Below, in pieces: positions 26,019-33,436 of a stretch of DNA of 64,000 bases. The DNA is from Nitrososphaera sp. (GTDB lineage Archaea > Thermoproteota > Nitrososphaeria > Nitrososphaerales > Nitrososphaeraceae). The position numbers and the translations under genes are program-made. The notes under the pieces were generated by a model, which was not told the DNA's origin, made no database searches, and saw only the letters and a list, made by a program, of their open reading frames with translations. Position 1 is the first letter of the stretch; each line of letters opens with the position of its first letter. The stretch is from NCBI GenBank assembly GCA_029263715.1, contig JAJUFP010000004.1, positions 1 to 64,000 on the forward strand, in the 5' to 3' direction.

Positions 26019-27224
26019 GTGGCCGCGGTCTTGCTAGTTTTTGGAGGCTCCCTCATCGGCTCGGTCTGGATGATGTCCGTCTTCGGCCTGACAGTTCTGC
26101 CGTTTTACGGCGCGTTTCCCTTCCACGCGGTTTTGCAGATGGACGGGTTTCTAACCCTCCTCATCATGGGCATAGGCTACATGATAGTCCCGCGTTTTAG
26201 AAACGTGGTTCTTCCCTCAAGCAAGCTGGCCTACGCTTCGTTGCTGCTGGTTCTTTTCTCAATAGCTGCATCCATAGTTTCTGGCAAGGATGACAGCCTT
26301 GCAAGGGCAGGAGATTGGGCAAGGCTTGTAGGAGTTGCAATTTTTGCCGGCATCGTGCTTTGGATGTTGCGAATCCATCCAAAGCTTTTGCGCCTGTCAG
26401 ACTACTTTACCGGCCTTTCGGTGGTCCTGCTTGCAGCGCTGGCAGTTATCCGGCTGTTTGCATTAGAACCGGGCCGCTCCCTGACAGAAGTGCAGACGCT
26501 ACTCCTGTTTCCCATTCTCATGATATTTGGGGTGGAGTACAAGACCCTCCCATCGTTTCTGGGCTTTATCCGGCCAAAGAAAAAACTTGCAATCCTATCC
26601 TTTGTACTGGCAGCCGTCGCAGTTGCCCTTGGGATTTCGTCTATCTCTTTGGGAGGCCATACCATGCTGGACTTGGCATTCAATACTGCTTTTCTTGCGT
26701 CGGCAATCCTGTTTGCTGTTTCTCTTTTCATCTTTGGCGGCTTTGACAACCGGGAGATCCTTGCCCTCATATCCGGCGAAAAGAAGGCAAGGTACGTTTA
26801 CACAGTATGGTACACAAGGCTGGCCTTTGCCTTTCTCTACGCGTCAATGATACTGGCCATCTGCTTCCATGCATTTCCGGGTAGTTATCCATACTTTTTT
26901 GACTTGGCCGTGCATTACGCGGCCATCGGGTTTATCGGCATCACCATCACGCTTTACCTGCCACTGATGCTTCCGCCCATAACCGGCAGGCCCGTCCACT
27001 TTGTCAGGTTCAACCACGCGCCCATCTTGCTCATCGTATCGGCGCTAGCGATGCGCGCTTTCGGCGACATTGCCATGGCATCTGGAACCCTTGAGCCTCC
27101 CGCATCGTTTCCCTTTGCTGTTTCTGGGTGGCTTGTTGTTGCCGCCCTGTCGATCTTTATCGTCATGGTGCACCGGTCCATGAAGGGCCTGAATCAGATA
27201 GACGCGTCGGTAGGCTCACAATAG
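26019..27224 (+). CDS. NnrS-like polytopic membrane protein
   Basis: A roughly 400-residue protein with about 12 hydrophobic helices. Features such as FYGAFPFHAVLQMDGFLTLLIMGIGYMIVPRF and LDLAFNTAFLASAILF recall the NnrS family, a heme- and copper-containing membrane protein linked to nitric oxide tolerance. The match is by overall pattern and is not certain. GTG 26019 is the first ordinary start. The frame extends upstream to an ATT at 25986 that sits 8 nt after GGGGAG and would complete the first membrane helix. Confidence 0.65.
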   Translation: MAAVLLVFGGSLIGSVWMMSVFGLTVLPFYGAFPFHAVLQMDGFLTLLIMGIGYMIVPRFRNVVLPSSKLAYASLLLVLFSIAASIVSGKDDSLARAGDWARLVGVAIFAGIVLWMLRIHPKLLRLSDYFTGLSVVLLAALAVIRLFALEPGRSLTEVQTLLLFPILMIFGVEYKTLPSFLGFIRPKKKLAILSFVLAAVAVALGISSISLGGHTMLDLAFNTAFLASAILFAVSLFIFGGFDNREILALISGEKKARYVYTVWYTRLAFAFLYASMILAICFHAFPGSYPYFFDLAVHYAAIGFIGITITLYLPLMLPPITGRPVHFVRFNHAPILLIVSALAMRAFGDIAMASGTLEPPASFPFAVSGWLVVAALSIFIVMVHRSMKGLNQIDASVGSQ

Positions 27225-27264
27225 ATATAATACGGTTGCCAGCCAGTGATTCTGATTTTACGGG

Positions 27265-27338
27265 GGGGCCGTTGTCTAGCTTGGTAGGATGCCAGCCTCG
27301 GGCGCTGGAGGTCGCTGGTTCGAATCCGGCCGGCCCCA
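27265..27338 (+). tRNA. tRNA-Pro (anticodon CGG)
   Basis: A full cloverleaf: acceptor GGGGCCG/CGGCCCC, D-stem GTCT/GGAT, anticodon stem CCAGC/GCTGG with loop CTCGGGC (anticodon CGG), T-arm GCTGG-TTCGAAT-CCGGC and discriminator A. No intron and no encoded CCA. A TATA-like GATATAATAC lies about 35 nt upstream. The AT-rich accessory stretch begins directly downstream. Confidence 0.95.
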
Positions 27339-27381
27339 CTTAATTTTGAATGTTCCACTAGCTTCCACATCTGTCAGATAA

Positions 27382-27588
27382 CTAGTCGTCTTTTTGCAAA
27401 TCAGCAACAAGCTCTTTGGCAGTCTTGAATGTCTTGTACCTTCCAGCTTTTATGTCCGCTTCCGATTCCTCTATCATTTTTAATTCTTCTTTTGTCAATT
27501 CATTCTGGCTATCGGTGTGTTTCTTATCCTTTAGAGTCAACAGTAGTACGTGTGGTCTATTGCCTCGTATTGTTTTATAAAAGGACAA
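27382..27588 (-). CDS. RelB-like antitoxin-type protein
   Basis: 68 residues whose C-terminal half, KEELKMIEESEADIKAGRYKTFKTAKELVADL, has the form of archaeal RelB-type antitoxins (helix, then GRYKTFK, then helix). No RelE/ParE toxin is visible on either side, so it is an orphan or remnant. It lies beside tRNA-Pro in an AT-rich stretch unlike its neighbours. Confidence 0.5.
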   Translation of the reverse strand: MSFYKTIRGNRPHVLLLTLKDKKHTDSQNELTKEELKMIEESEADIKAGRYKTFKTAKELVADLQKDD

Positions 27589-27783
27589 ACCTACAATTCA
27601 AATCCGGTCCCATTCAATTATTGGAGTATTGACATGGCATAAGATTATTGACATCGCTTCTGGATAGCAACCCAATAAACTATTTGGTTCAATAGTTGTT
27701 CTTTCGGAGGCACACGACCTTCAAGATCTTTTGGACGATCCTCTTCATCAATGGATACTGGCAAAAATGTCTGTCTGGAACTA

Positions 27784-28077
27784 TCAAGCCTCAGATGATT
27801 GACCCGAATGTTCATTAACCACAGGCAGGCTGAATGCAAAGGTTGCACCGCTGTCCTCGTTGTTCTTGGCCCGCATCTTGCCGCCCCTTCTTCTGATATC
27901 GATATATCCATTCCTGTAGGCGTCGATTTCGATAACCATCGATAGCCCTTTGCTGTCAAAACAAACGTCCATCTGTTTTTTCACATTCGACATAAACTTG
28001 ATTCCGCGATTTACTGCATCTTCTGCACCGTAAAGAATCTCTGTCCTTTCCTCTTTATGTTCAGATAGCTGAGTCAT
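27784..28077 (-). pseudogene. Internally deleted sensor histidine kinase
   Basis: The first 65 residues (ERTEILYGAEDAVNRGIKFMSNVKKQMDVC... and a GYIDIRRRGGK end) match the N-terminal sensing module of thaumarchaeal histidine kinases. The rest, GGKMRAKNNEDSGATFAFSLPVV, matches the very end of a kinase HATPase domain. The dimerisation helices and most of the ATPase domain are missing. The join falls at GGK (27877-27885), where both modules have the same residues, so recombination between two GGK sites is likely. It would not be a working kinase. Confidence 0.65.
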
Positions 28078-28226
28078 GAAATCAGGTCAGAACAGTACAG
28101 AAACCAAGAAGAATAAAAAATGGTGGATCGGCGAATAATTTGATAGGTCAGTTATAGCATATTCCTCTGGGTTTTGCTTATTTGCCAGATCTTCAGACCA
28201 ATTGGCTTCGAAAAATCATCTTCAGC

Positions 28227-28406
28227 TTATCTTGATTGCTGGATCCGAGGCCGCGTCCTTAGCTGGCAGTTGCAGCATGGGCACCTTTTGCCGCCCCAGT
28301 GGAGGAATATCTCGCATGTCTGACATCTTTTCTGGCCACAGGTGTATCGGCCCATCTGGTGAGGCTTCTTTGCCTTGTAGCGTTCGCAGAGGTTCTTGCA
28401 GCTCAT
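28227..28406 (-). CDS. Cys-rich zinc mini-protein (family copy 1)
   Basis: 59 residues starting MSCKNLCERY, with GQKRCQTCEIFLHWGGKRCPCC in the middle and LRTRPR after it. The Cys layout (C-x3-C ... C-x2-C ... CPCC) suggests a zinc-bound fold. It is clearly paralogous to the next gene at 28442 and to 44875-45120. The start at 28406 is chosen to match the paralogues; an upstream ATG at 28421 exists. Confidence 0.7.
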   Translation of the reverse strand: MSCKNLCERYKAKKPHQMGRYTCGQKRCQTCEIFLHWGGKRCPCCNCQLRTRPRIQQSR

Positions 28407-28441
28407 GGTCTTTTCTCCCATTCAGCATGGCTGTCGAGGCT

Positions 28442-28639
28442 TCAATCCTCTCGCTTGTAGACACCAAACCGGTTTCGTGGTCTTGTCCGTAGAATTCTTC
28501 CGCAGCACGGACAGCGAGAACCGGGCCATATCATGTACACTTCACAATCAGTGCATCTCTTGCGTCCATCGGTATACCATCTTTTACCCGGGGATATGCC
28601 CGGGGTTTGATATTTCACACAGATATTGTTGCACGCCAT
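28442..28639 (-). CDS. Cys-rich zinc mini-protein (family copy 2)
   Basis: 65 residues starting MACNNICVKY, with GRKRCTDCEVYMIWPGSRCPCC and LRTRPRNR. It shares the Cys skeleton and the LRTRPR tail with copy 1, 35 nt downstream in the same direction, a tandem duplication. The function is unknown; DNA or RNA binding is plausible from the basic tail. Confidence 0.72.
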   Translation of the reverse strand: MACNNICVKYQTPGISPGKRWYTDGRKRCTDCEVYMIWPGSRCPCCGRILRTRPRNRFGVYKRED

Positions 28640-29020
28640 GGTTATTCTCTTGCCCGATGCAAAAGCGGTAACAGTACTTTCAACCCTGCAACTTCCTGAT
28701 CCAACTTAGTTTCCCCAGATTCTTGCTGCCTATTTTAACTGGATGTATACACTGCATTGCAGCTTGAGAGAACGACCCGCAAGCTTTGCTTTGATAATGA
28801 ATAAATACGTCGAATACAAGAGTACACTCTGCCATGTTTAGCTGGGCCCTGTTCTGTCTTAGCCAAACCACTAAATCAGAAAGGGCCCGGCGGCCTGGCT
28901 TAGGCTAAGGCAGAGTCTTTCCTCATTGATATATTCACTACGTGTACAATGCATTGCAAAATTGCAGCATCCAAAATCCAAAAATAAAATTTTATATACT
29001 ACCTCTATAAGTTAGTGGTT
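28640..29020. other. Region upstream of amoA
   Basis: No convincing gene. It contains a 7-bp inverted repeat CTTAGCC/GGCTAAG (28858-28864 and 28903-28909) enclosing a GC-rich segment with GGGCCC, possibly a terminator or RNA structure. A palindrome CAATGCATTG (28947-28956) lies upstream of the amoA TATA box. A 63-codon minus-strand frame at 28680-28871 has no supporting feature. Confidence 0.35.
28991..29000 (+). promoter_or_regulatory. amoA TATA box
   Basis: TTTATATACT is centred 26 nt before the amoA ATG at 29021, so the transcript is predicted to be leaderless or nearly so. The palindrome CAATGCATTG lies about 40 nt further upstream. Confidence 0.6.
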
Positions 29021-29671
29021 ATGGTTTGGCTAAGACGTACTACCCACTACTTATTCATAGTAGTGGTCGCCGTCAACGGCACGCTGCTAACCATCAACAC
29101 AGGAGACTACCTGTTCTACACAGACTGGATGTGGACTTCCTATGTGGTATTTTCGATCGGCCAGTCAACGATGCTCGTGGTCGGTATGATATACTACATG
29201 CTCTTCACAGGAGTTCCAGGAACAGCCACATACTACGCGACGATCATAACCATCTACACATGGGTTGCAAAGGGTGCATGGTTCGCACTAGGCTATCCGT
29301 ACGACTTCATCGTAACGCCAGTGTGGATCCCATCGGCAATGTTGCTGGACCTCTCGTACTGGGCTACAAGACGCAACAAACACGCTGCCATACTAATTGG
29401 TGGTAGCTTGGTTGGCCTGTCACTACCGCTGTTCAACATGGTCAACTTGCTGCTTGTAAGAGACCCGCTGGAGGTATCCTTCAAGTATCCAAGACCGACA
29501 TTGCCGGCGTACATGACACCAATAGAACCCCAGGTAGGTAAGTTCTACAACAGTCCTGTAGCTCTAGGGTCGGGTGCAGGAGCAGTGCTGTGTGTGCCTA
29601 TGGCGGCATTGGGAGCAAAACTCAACACGTGGACATACAGATGGATGGCCGCGTGGAGTAAGTGGGACTAA
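29021..29671 (+). CDS. amoA: Archaeal ammonia monooxygenase subunit A
   Basis: AmoA is a membrane subunit of ammonia monooxygenase, which oxidises ammonia to hydroxylamine. The 216-residue protein begins MVWLRRTTHYLFIVVVAVN and carries the hallmark GVPGTATYYATI, WVAKGAWFALGYPYDFIVTPVW and KYPRPTLPAYMTPIEPQVGKFYNSPVALG. About six membrane helices. ATG 29021 is preferred to a GTG 6 nt upstream. The sequence fits group I.1b. amoX follows; amoB and amoC are not in this window, as expected where the amo genes are dispersed. Confidence 0.98.
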   Translation: MVWLRRTTHYLFIVVVAVNGTLLTINTGDYLFYTDWMWTSYVVFSIGQSTMLVVGMIYYMLFTGVPGTATYYATIITIYTWVAKGAWFALGYPYDFIVTPVWIPSAMLLDLSYWATRRNKHAAILIGGSLVGLSLPLFNMVNLLLVRDPLEVSFKYPRPTLPAYMTPIEPQVGKFYNSPVALGSGAGAVLCVPMAALGAKLNTWTYRWMAAWSKWD

Positions 29672-29680
29672 GCCTTCCAC

Positions 29681-29702
29681 CTTTTTCTTCTTTTTTATTT
29701 CG
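29681..29702 (+). terminator. T-rich terminator after amoA
   Basis: CTTTTTCTTCTTTTTTATTT follows the amoA stop by about 10 nt. With the separate amoX promoter downstream this suggests amoA can be transcribed alone. Confidence 0.5.
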
Positions 29703-29790
29703 TTTAAACACCATCTAATAGACATAATCAGCGCCCCCACATTGCAGGGTGGTAAAAGCTTGTGGCCAGAGGTTCGCTGGATAACCCCAA

Positions 29791-29800
29791 TAAATATTAA
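29791..29800 (+). promoter_or_regulatory. amoX TATA box
   Basis: TAAATATTAA is centred about 22-26 nt before the TTG/GTG starts at 29818 and 29821, which implies an independent leaderless transcript for amoX. Confidence 0.5.
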
Positions 29801-29817
29801 TTTGCAACCTATACAGA

Positions 29818-30345
29818 TTGGTGTCATTGGGCTACCTGATCACAAAGAGGCGACCCTACTACCAGCTGTTCATAGGATCAGCTGCACTTGCGTTCTTTAT
29901 ACTTGGATATGCGCTGGTTCTATCATACGTCCAGAAGATTGACGTGGTAGGGGAGACCCTGGTAGATACAGAGTTTCCGCCCCCCAGCACATCTCCGATC
30001 TTCTTCAAGCCCATAACTTGGCTGATGATCCTGTCCATCATAGGATGGTTTTCCTTTGTAGAGATGGTAAAGGACCGCGTCAGGTCCAAGGAGTACGGCC
30101 AGCGATCCATAATCCTGCTATTACTGCTCCTTATTTCGATTTTCAGCCTCTACGAAGTCTTTTTCAACTTCATGATCTGGGGCGTGATCCTCGGCCACCA
30201 GGACCCGGCAGCCCTTGACCCGGACAAGGCATTCAACACATTCCCAACCGACAAATACAAGATAAACCTGGTGGTTGCAACAAAATTCTATTTCACGGCT
30301 TTTGCATGCTCCCTTTACGGTCTAGTGGTCTTCTTTAGAAGCTGA
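29818..30345 (+). CDS. amoX: AmoX, amo-associated membrane protein
   Basis: A 175-residue protein with four hydrophobic helices (about 17-40, 60-82, 97-122 and 150-172). It directly follows amoA as in other ammonia-oxidising archaea, where AmoX is thought to be an additional subunit of the monooxygenase complex. Assignment rests on position, length and topology. The start is TTG 29818 or GTG 29821. Confidence 0.88.
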   Translation: MVSLGYLITKRRPYYQLFIGSAALAFFILGYALVLSYVQKIDVVGETLVDTEFPPPSTSPIFFKPITWLMILSIIGWFSFVEMVKDRVRSKEYGQRSIILLLLLLISIFSLYEVFFNFMIWGVILGHQDPAALDPDKAFNTFPTDKYKINLVVATKFYFTAFACSLYGLVVFFRS

Positions 30346-30410
30346 TGGCAGCATCGTTATTGCCGACTGAAGCGGCGGTTTCAAAAACATTGCAGCCGGG
30401 AATTTTCTGC

Positions 30411-31010
30411 CTACTCTATCTTAATGCTTGTTCCTTTAGACTCTTCCTTTCTTTTGAAGACTATTTCCAGTATCCCGTTCTTGTAGGTTGACTTGGCTGA
30501 GATGATATCGACGTCGTATGGGATGTCTATGACGCGGCGGTATCTTCTGTCAGCAGATTCTGCCGAGATCTCTACCGTGCCCTCGCTGGCGTTTACGTTT
30601 ATCTTGTCCTTTTCAACGCCGGGCAGCTCGACAACGACCTTTATTTCCTTGTCCGAGACTATCGTGTCGGAAAGAGGCTCCCTTTCTGCCGTCAGTTGGG
30701 GGCCGGTAATCCCAAGCCGCCTAACATTTCCAAACTCGCGTACCCGCGGCTTGCCGTCAGGTCCGATGGTCACTGAATAACCGTATACTATGGGGCCTAT
30801 TTCTCTGACCCTGACTCCTTCTGGAGTTTCATACTCCTTTGTCAGCTCTTTTGGTATTTCAGGGATCGAGAACTGTTCTTTGAATCTCCTTTCCATCTCC
30901 TTTCTCATCTGTTCAAGCTCCCACAGAATATCCCGGGTACCGATTCCAAATCGCGGTCTGCCCATGAACTTTCTTAACCACTCTTCGAATTCATCGTCCC
31001 AGTAGCTCAT
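30411..31010 (-). CDS. hsp20: Small heat shock protein, Hsp20 family
   Basis: A 199-residue chaperone. The alpha-crystallin domain is about 110-195, with VVVELPGVEKDKINVNASEG and the closing YKNGILEIVFKRKE; the C-terminus ends TSIKIE, giving the I-x-I oligomerisation motif. The N-terminal half has a long Arg/Glu-rich segment and VREIGPIVYGYSVTIGPDGKP. ATG 31010 is chosen; seven extra residues upstream are less likely. Its promoter shares GTGCAATGCA with uspA. Confidence 0.93.
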   Translation of the reverse strand: MSYWDDEFEEWLRKFMGRPRFGIGTRDILWELEQMRKEMERRFKEQFSIPEIPKELTKEYETPEGVRVREIGPIVYGYSVTIGPDGKPRVREFGNVRRLGITGPQLTAEREPLSDTIVSDKEIKVVVELPGVEKDKINVNASEGTVEISAESADRRYRRVIDIPYDVDIISAKSTYKNGILEIVFKRKEESKGTSIKIE

Positions 31011-31058
31011 ATGCCCTAATATGCAGGACATGATATTATTTATTATTGGAGTACCCTC

Positions 31059-31068
31059 TGCATTGCAC
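31059..31068 (-). promoter_or_regulatory. GTGCAATGCA element upstream of hsp20
   Basis: On the minus strand GTGCAATGCA lies about 10 nt upstream of the AT-rich TATA region (CAATAATAAATAAT, 31034-31047) of hsp20. It is identical to the element before uspA (3386-3395). Confidence 0.35.
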
Positions 31069-31101
31069 TGCGTACGTCTTTACCTGCAATTTGGCAGGCG
31101 G

Positions 31102-31824
31102 CTAATCGGCCACGGGTTTCAGCATCTCTTTTTCCGTCTTTTTGACGTAGACGTACTCCATGATAAATGCTGCAATGAGGGCCCCAACTATGGGTCCGGC
31201 CCAGTATATCCAGTGAAAGTCCCAGTAACCAGAGATTACTGCTGGGCCAAAGGTGCGGGCAGGATTCATGCTTGCCCCTGTGAGGGGAACGCCCACCAGA
31301 TGGAGCAGGAATATCATTCCACCAATGGCAATGCCGGCAAAGCCAGCGGCAGCCTTTCTGTGGACTGCTGCCATGTAAATGGTCGTGACCAGGAAGAACG
31401 TCAGTATCGCCTCGACGGCAAATCCAGCAGCCGCGCTCTTTTCCAACAGGTCGCTTGGTCCGCCCTGCGTGCCAAAGTTTACCTTGGCGCCGGCGGTTGG
31501 AAGTATTGCCGCATGCGAAGCGGCCGCTGCTATGGCACCGATGATCTGGGATATAATGTACCCGCCGCCGTCTTTGAGGTTCATCCGCTTTGTGGTCATC
31601 ATGGCGATGGTGACTGCAGGATTGATGTGCGCACCGGATACATGGCCAAACGCGTATATCATGATGCCAATGGCCGCGCCATGACCAAGAGAGATTATCA
31701 GAAGCGAATCGATGGTCAGCCCGCTTCCAAGCACCACGGCAGACATGGTGATAGATAACGGTCCAAAGAACGTCAGTGCATAGGTGGCTATGGCTTCTGC
31801 CAGCCAGGCTCTGGGATTTACCAC
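31102..31824 (-). CDS. Aquaporin / MIP-family channel
   Basis: A six-helix channel for water, glycerol or another small neutral solute, perhaps ammonia or urea. Both NPA boxes are intact: HINPAV (about 66-71) and SMNPART (about 191-197). At 240 residues it is of normal length. The start is GTG 31824. It is next to hsp20 on the same strand but separated by about 90 nt with the hsp20 promoter between. Confidence 0.92.
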   Translation of the reverse strand: MVNPRAWLAEAIATYALTFFGPLSITMSAVVLGSGLTIDSLLIISLGHGAAIGIMIYAFGHVSGAHINPAVTIAMMTTKRMNLKDGGGYIISQIIGAIAAAASHAAILPTAGAKVNFGTQGGPSDLLEKSAAAGFAVEAILTFFLVTTIYMAAVHRKAAAGFAGIAIGGMIFLLHLVGVPLTGASMNPARTFGPAVISGYWDFHWIYWAGPIVGALIAAFIMEYVYVKKTEKEMLKPVAD

Positions 31825-32065
31825 GAAAAATCGCTTTTTAGATCACATAATATAAAAGAACCTGCGATTTTTCATGCAAACACTATCACCCCGATGAAAT
31901 CGATTTTGAAGCAATCGGCTTTGGGAAAGAAAAGTTTGCTAGATACCCGCATTCAAACCGGAGAGAATTTCATGGCAGCCACTGAACGTATATCGACACC
32001 TGCCCATATCCATGAGGTCCAGACAAGAAAATATTCTTAATGGCGGATATGCATTGAATTGACTG

Positions 32066-32512
32066 ATGGCTTTGCCGCTATCCACCGATTATGTGTTTGA
32101 TTTTTCCAGCACTGATTTTGAATCCGACTCCAAAACAACTTTCAGATTCCTAGCAGAACTGGCCGGCAAATACTTTCCAGACTCTGACGAGAAGACCAGA
32201 AACGAGATGTTTGGCCTAAGCCGGCCAGAATTCGTTGCAGGCTGGTATTTTGCCAAGCTTTACCTCAAGTCCGAGTTTGTCAGAAAAATTCACGACATGA
32301 ACTCCTACGAATTCAGTATTATAGATCCTAATCAAAAACCCAAAGTAAGAGGCAAGGTGTATGTAGGCGATCCGTTCCTAGTCGTGCTTTCAGCTTGGAT
32401 CAACTCCAAGCTTAAAGAGCAGGGTTGCAGCGCCGAAGTAAAAATAGGATACGAAATGGCCGATTTTGCCAAAGGCACTCCGGGGTCTGCCATTGGAGGC
32501 AGCTTGATGTGA
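32066..32512 (+). CDS. Hypothetical 148-aa protein
   Basis: Not recognised. A soluble mixed alpha/beta protein with RNEMFGLSRPEFVAGWYFAKL and VYVGDPFLVVLSAWINSKL. No membrane segment or metal site is seen. It stands alone between aquaporin (divergent) and the HAD-type nucleotidase gene. Confidence 0.68.
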   Translation: MALPLSTDYVFDFSSTDFESDSKTTFRFLAELAGKYFPDSDEKTRNEMFGLSRPEFVAGWYFAKLYLKSEFVRKIHDMNSYEFSIIDPNQKPKVRGKVYVGDPFLVVLSAWINSKLKEQGCSAEVKIGYEMADFAKGTPGSAIGGSLM

Positions 32513-32569
32513 AAATTTGGGCATTGCTATTGAAATAAATATAGAATTTGAAAAAGTTATCATGTTATT

Positions 32570-33127
32570 ATGTCCGGCGGTGTTTCTGAAGCAGTCAAGA
32601 CAGTGGGCATTGACGTCGATTCTGTCCTTGCCGACGTTATGCTTGTCTGGGTCGACGAGTACAACAAGCGCAGAAACACCAAGATAACAAAACAGGACAT
32701 AACGAAGTGGGACATACCCACCGTCCTGCCCATAACCCCGGAAGAAGTTTACGAATACTTTAGCCACGTCTGGAGGGAGCGGTGGAAGGAGATCCCGCCG
32801 ACAGAGCCGGCCATAGGCGACGTTACTGAAAGGCTCCACAGAAAAGGCTACAGGATCTCCGTCATCACAAAACGCGAGCGGCCTACCGCGGCTTACGTGG
32901 CAAGGTGGCTGGACCTGCACGACATCTACACAGACGACCTGCTGTTCATCTACGACGCAGTGCCGAAGGCCAACTACCCTTTTGACGTGCTTATCGATGA
33001 CGCGCCAAGAAACCTGATAGACGTCACGGCACCCAAGACCGCGATTTTGTTCAACCAGCCTTGGAACAGGGATTTCCACTGGCCCGTGCGGGTAAACAAG
33101 CTAAGCGAGGCAGAAAAACTGCTATGA
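32570..33127 (+). CDS. HAD-superfamily 5'-nucleotidase-like phosphatase
   Basis: A 185-residue protein of the NT5C-like HAD group. Motif I is D-x-D-S-V-L-A-D with D15 and D17 (the family usually has DVDGVLAD), and the late acidic motif is LIDDAPRN near residue 145. It probably dephosphorylates a nucleotide or small phosphoester. Its stop overlaps the convergent small gene by a few bases. Confidence 0.82.
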   Translation: MSGGVSEAVKTVGIDVDSVLADVMLVWVDEYNKRRNTKITKQDITKWDIPTVLPITPEEVYEYFSHVWRERWKEIPPTEPAIGDVTERLHRKGYRISVITKRERPTAAYVARWLDLHDIYTDDLLFIYDAVPKANYPFDVLIDDAPRNLIDVTAPKTAILFNQPWNRDFHWPVRVNKLSEAEKLL

Positions 33128-33436
33128 GCCCAGCTCTATCAGGGCACGGTTGATAAGCGCCGCAAGCCCTGTGAACTGCGTGAGCATCGTAACCGCGGAT
33201 TCAAAGGCGTCCGGTCCCCGAAAGCCCTCATCGTACTTCATCTCCACTGAACCCCTGTCGGTCTCTACAAAGACAGTCAAAAGCGAGTAATCACCCAGCC
33301 TTTCATCTTTCCTTTCTATATACTGCCTGAGATCCACCCTGGCTATCCAGAATCCCTGGTTCTCCATGCCAGAAAGAAGCATCTTTTGTTTGGCCGGCGG
33401 CCCCTTTACCCGGCCCGGCTCTATGTCAGTTTTCAT
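33122..33436 (-). CDS. Hypothetical 104-aa protein in the leuD operon
   Basis: Not recognised. It has no membrane segment; WIARVDLRQYIERKDERLGDYSLLTVFVETDRG suggests a small beta-rich domain, then a helical end. It overlaps the upstream PurF-like gene by 4 nt (ATGA), so it is the third cistron of leuD-purF-like-this gene. Confidence 0.68.
   Translation of the reverse strand: MKTDIEPGRVKGPPAKQKMLLSGMENQGFWIARVDLRQYIERKDERLGDYSLLTVFVETDRGSVEMKYDEGFRGPDAFESAVTMLTQFTGLAALINRALIELGS

Noticed and set aside
27265-27338. Attachment-site duplication of the tRNA-Pro 3' end marking an integrated element
   Set aside because: No second copy of the tRNA 3' end and no integrase gene were seen in the window.
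28680-28871. 63-codon minus-strand ORF upstream of amoA
   Set aside because: No family features, no promoter and composition no different from surrounding non-coding DNA.
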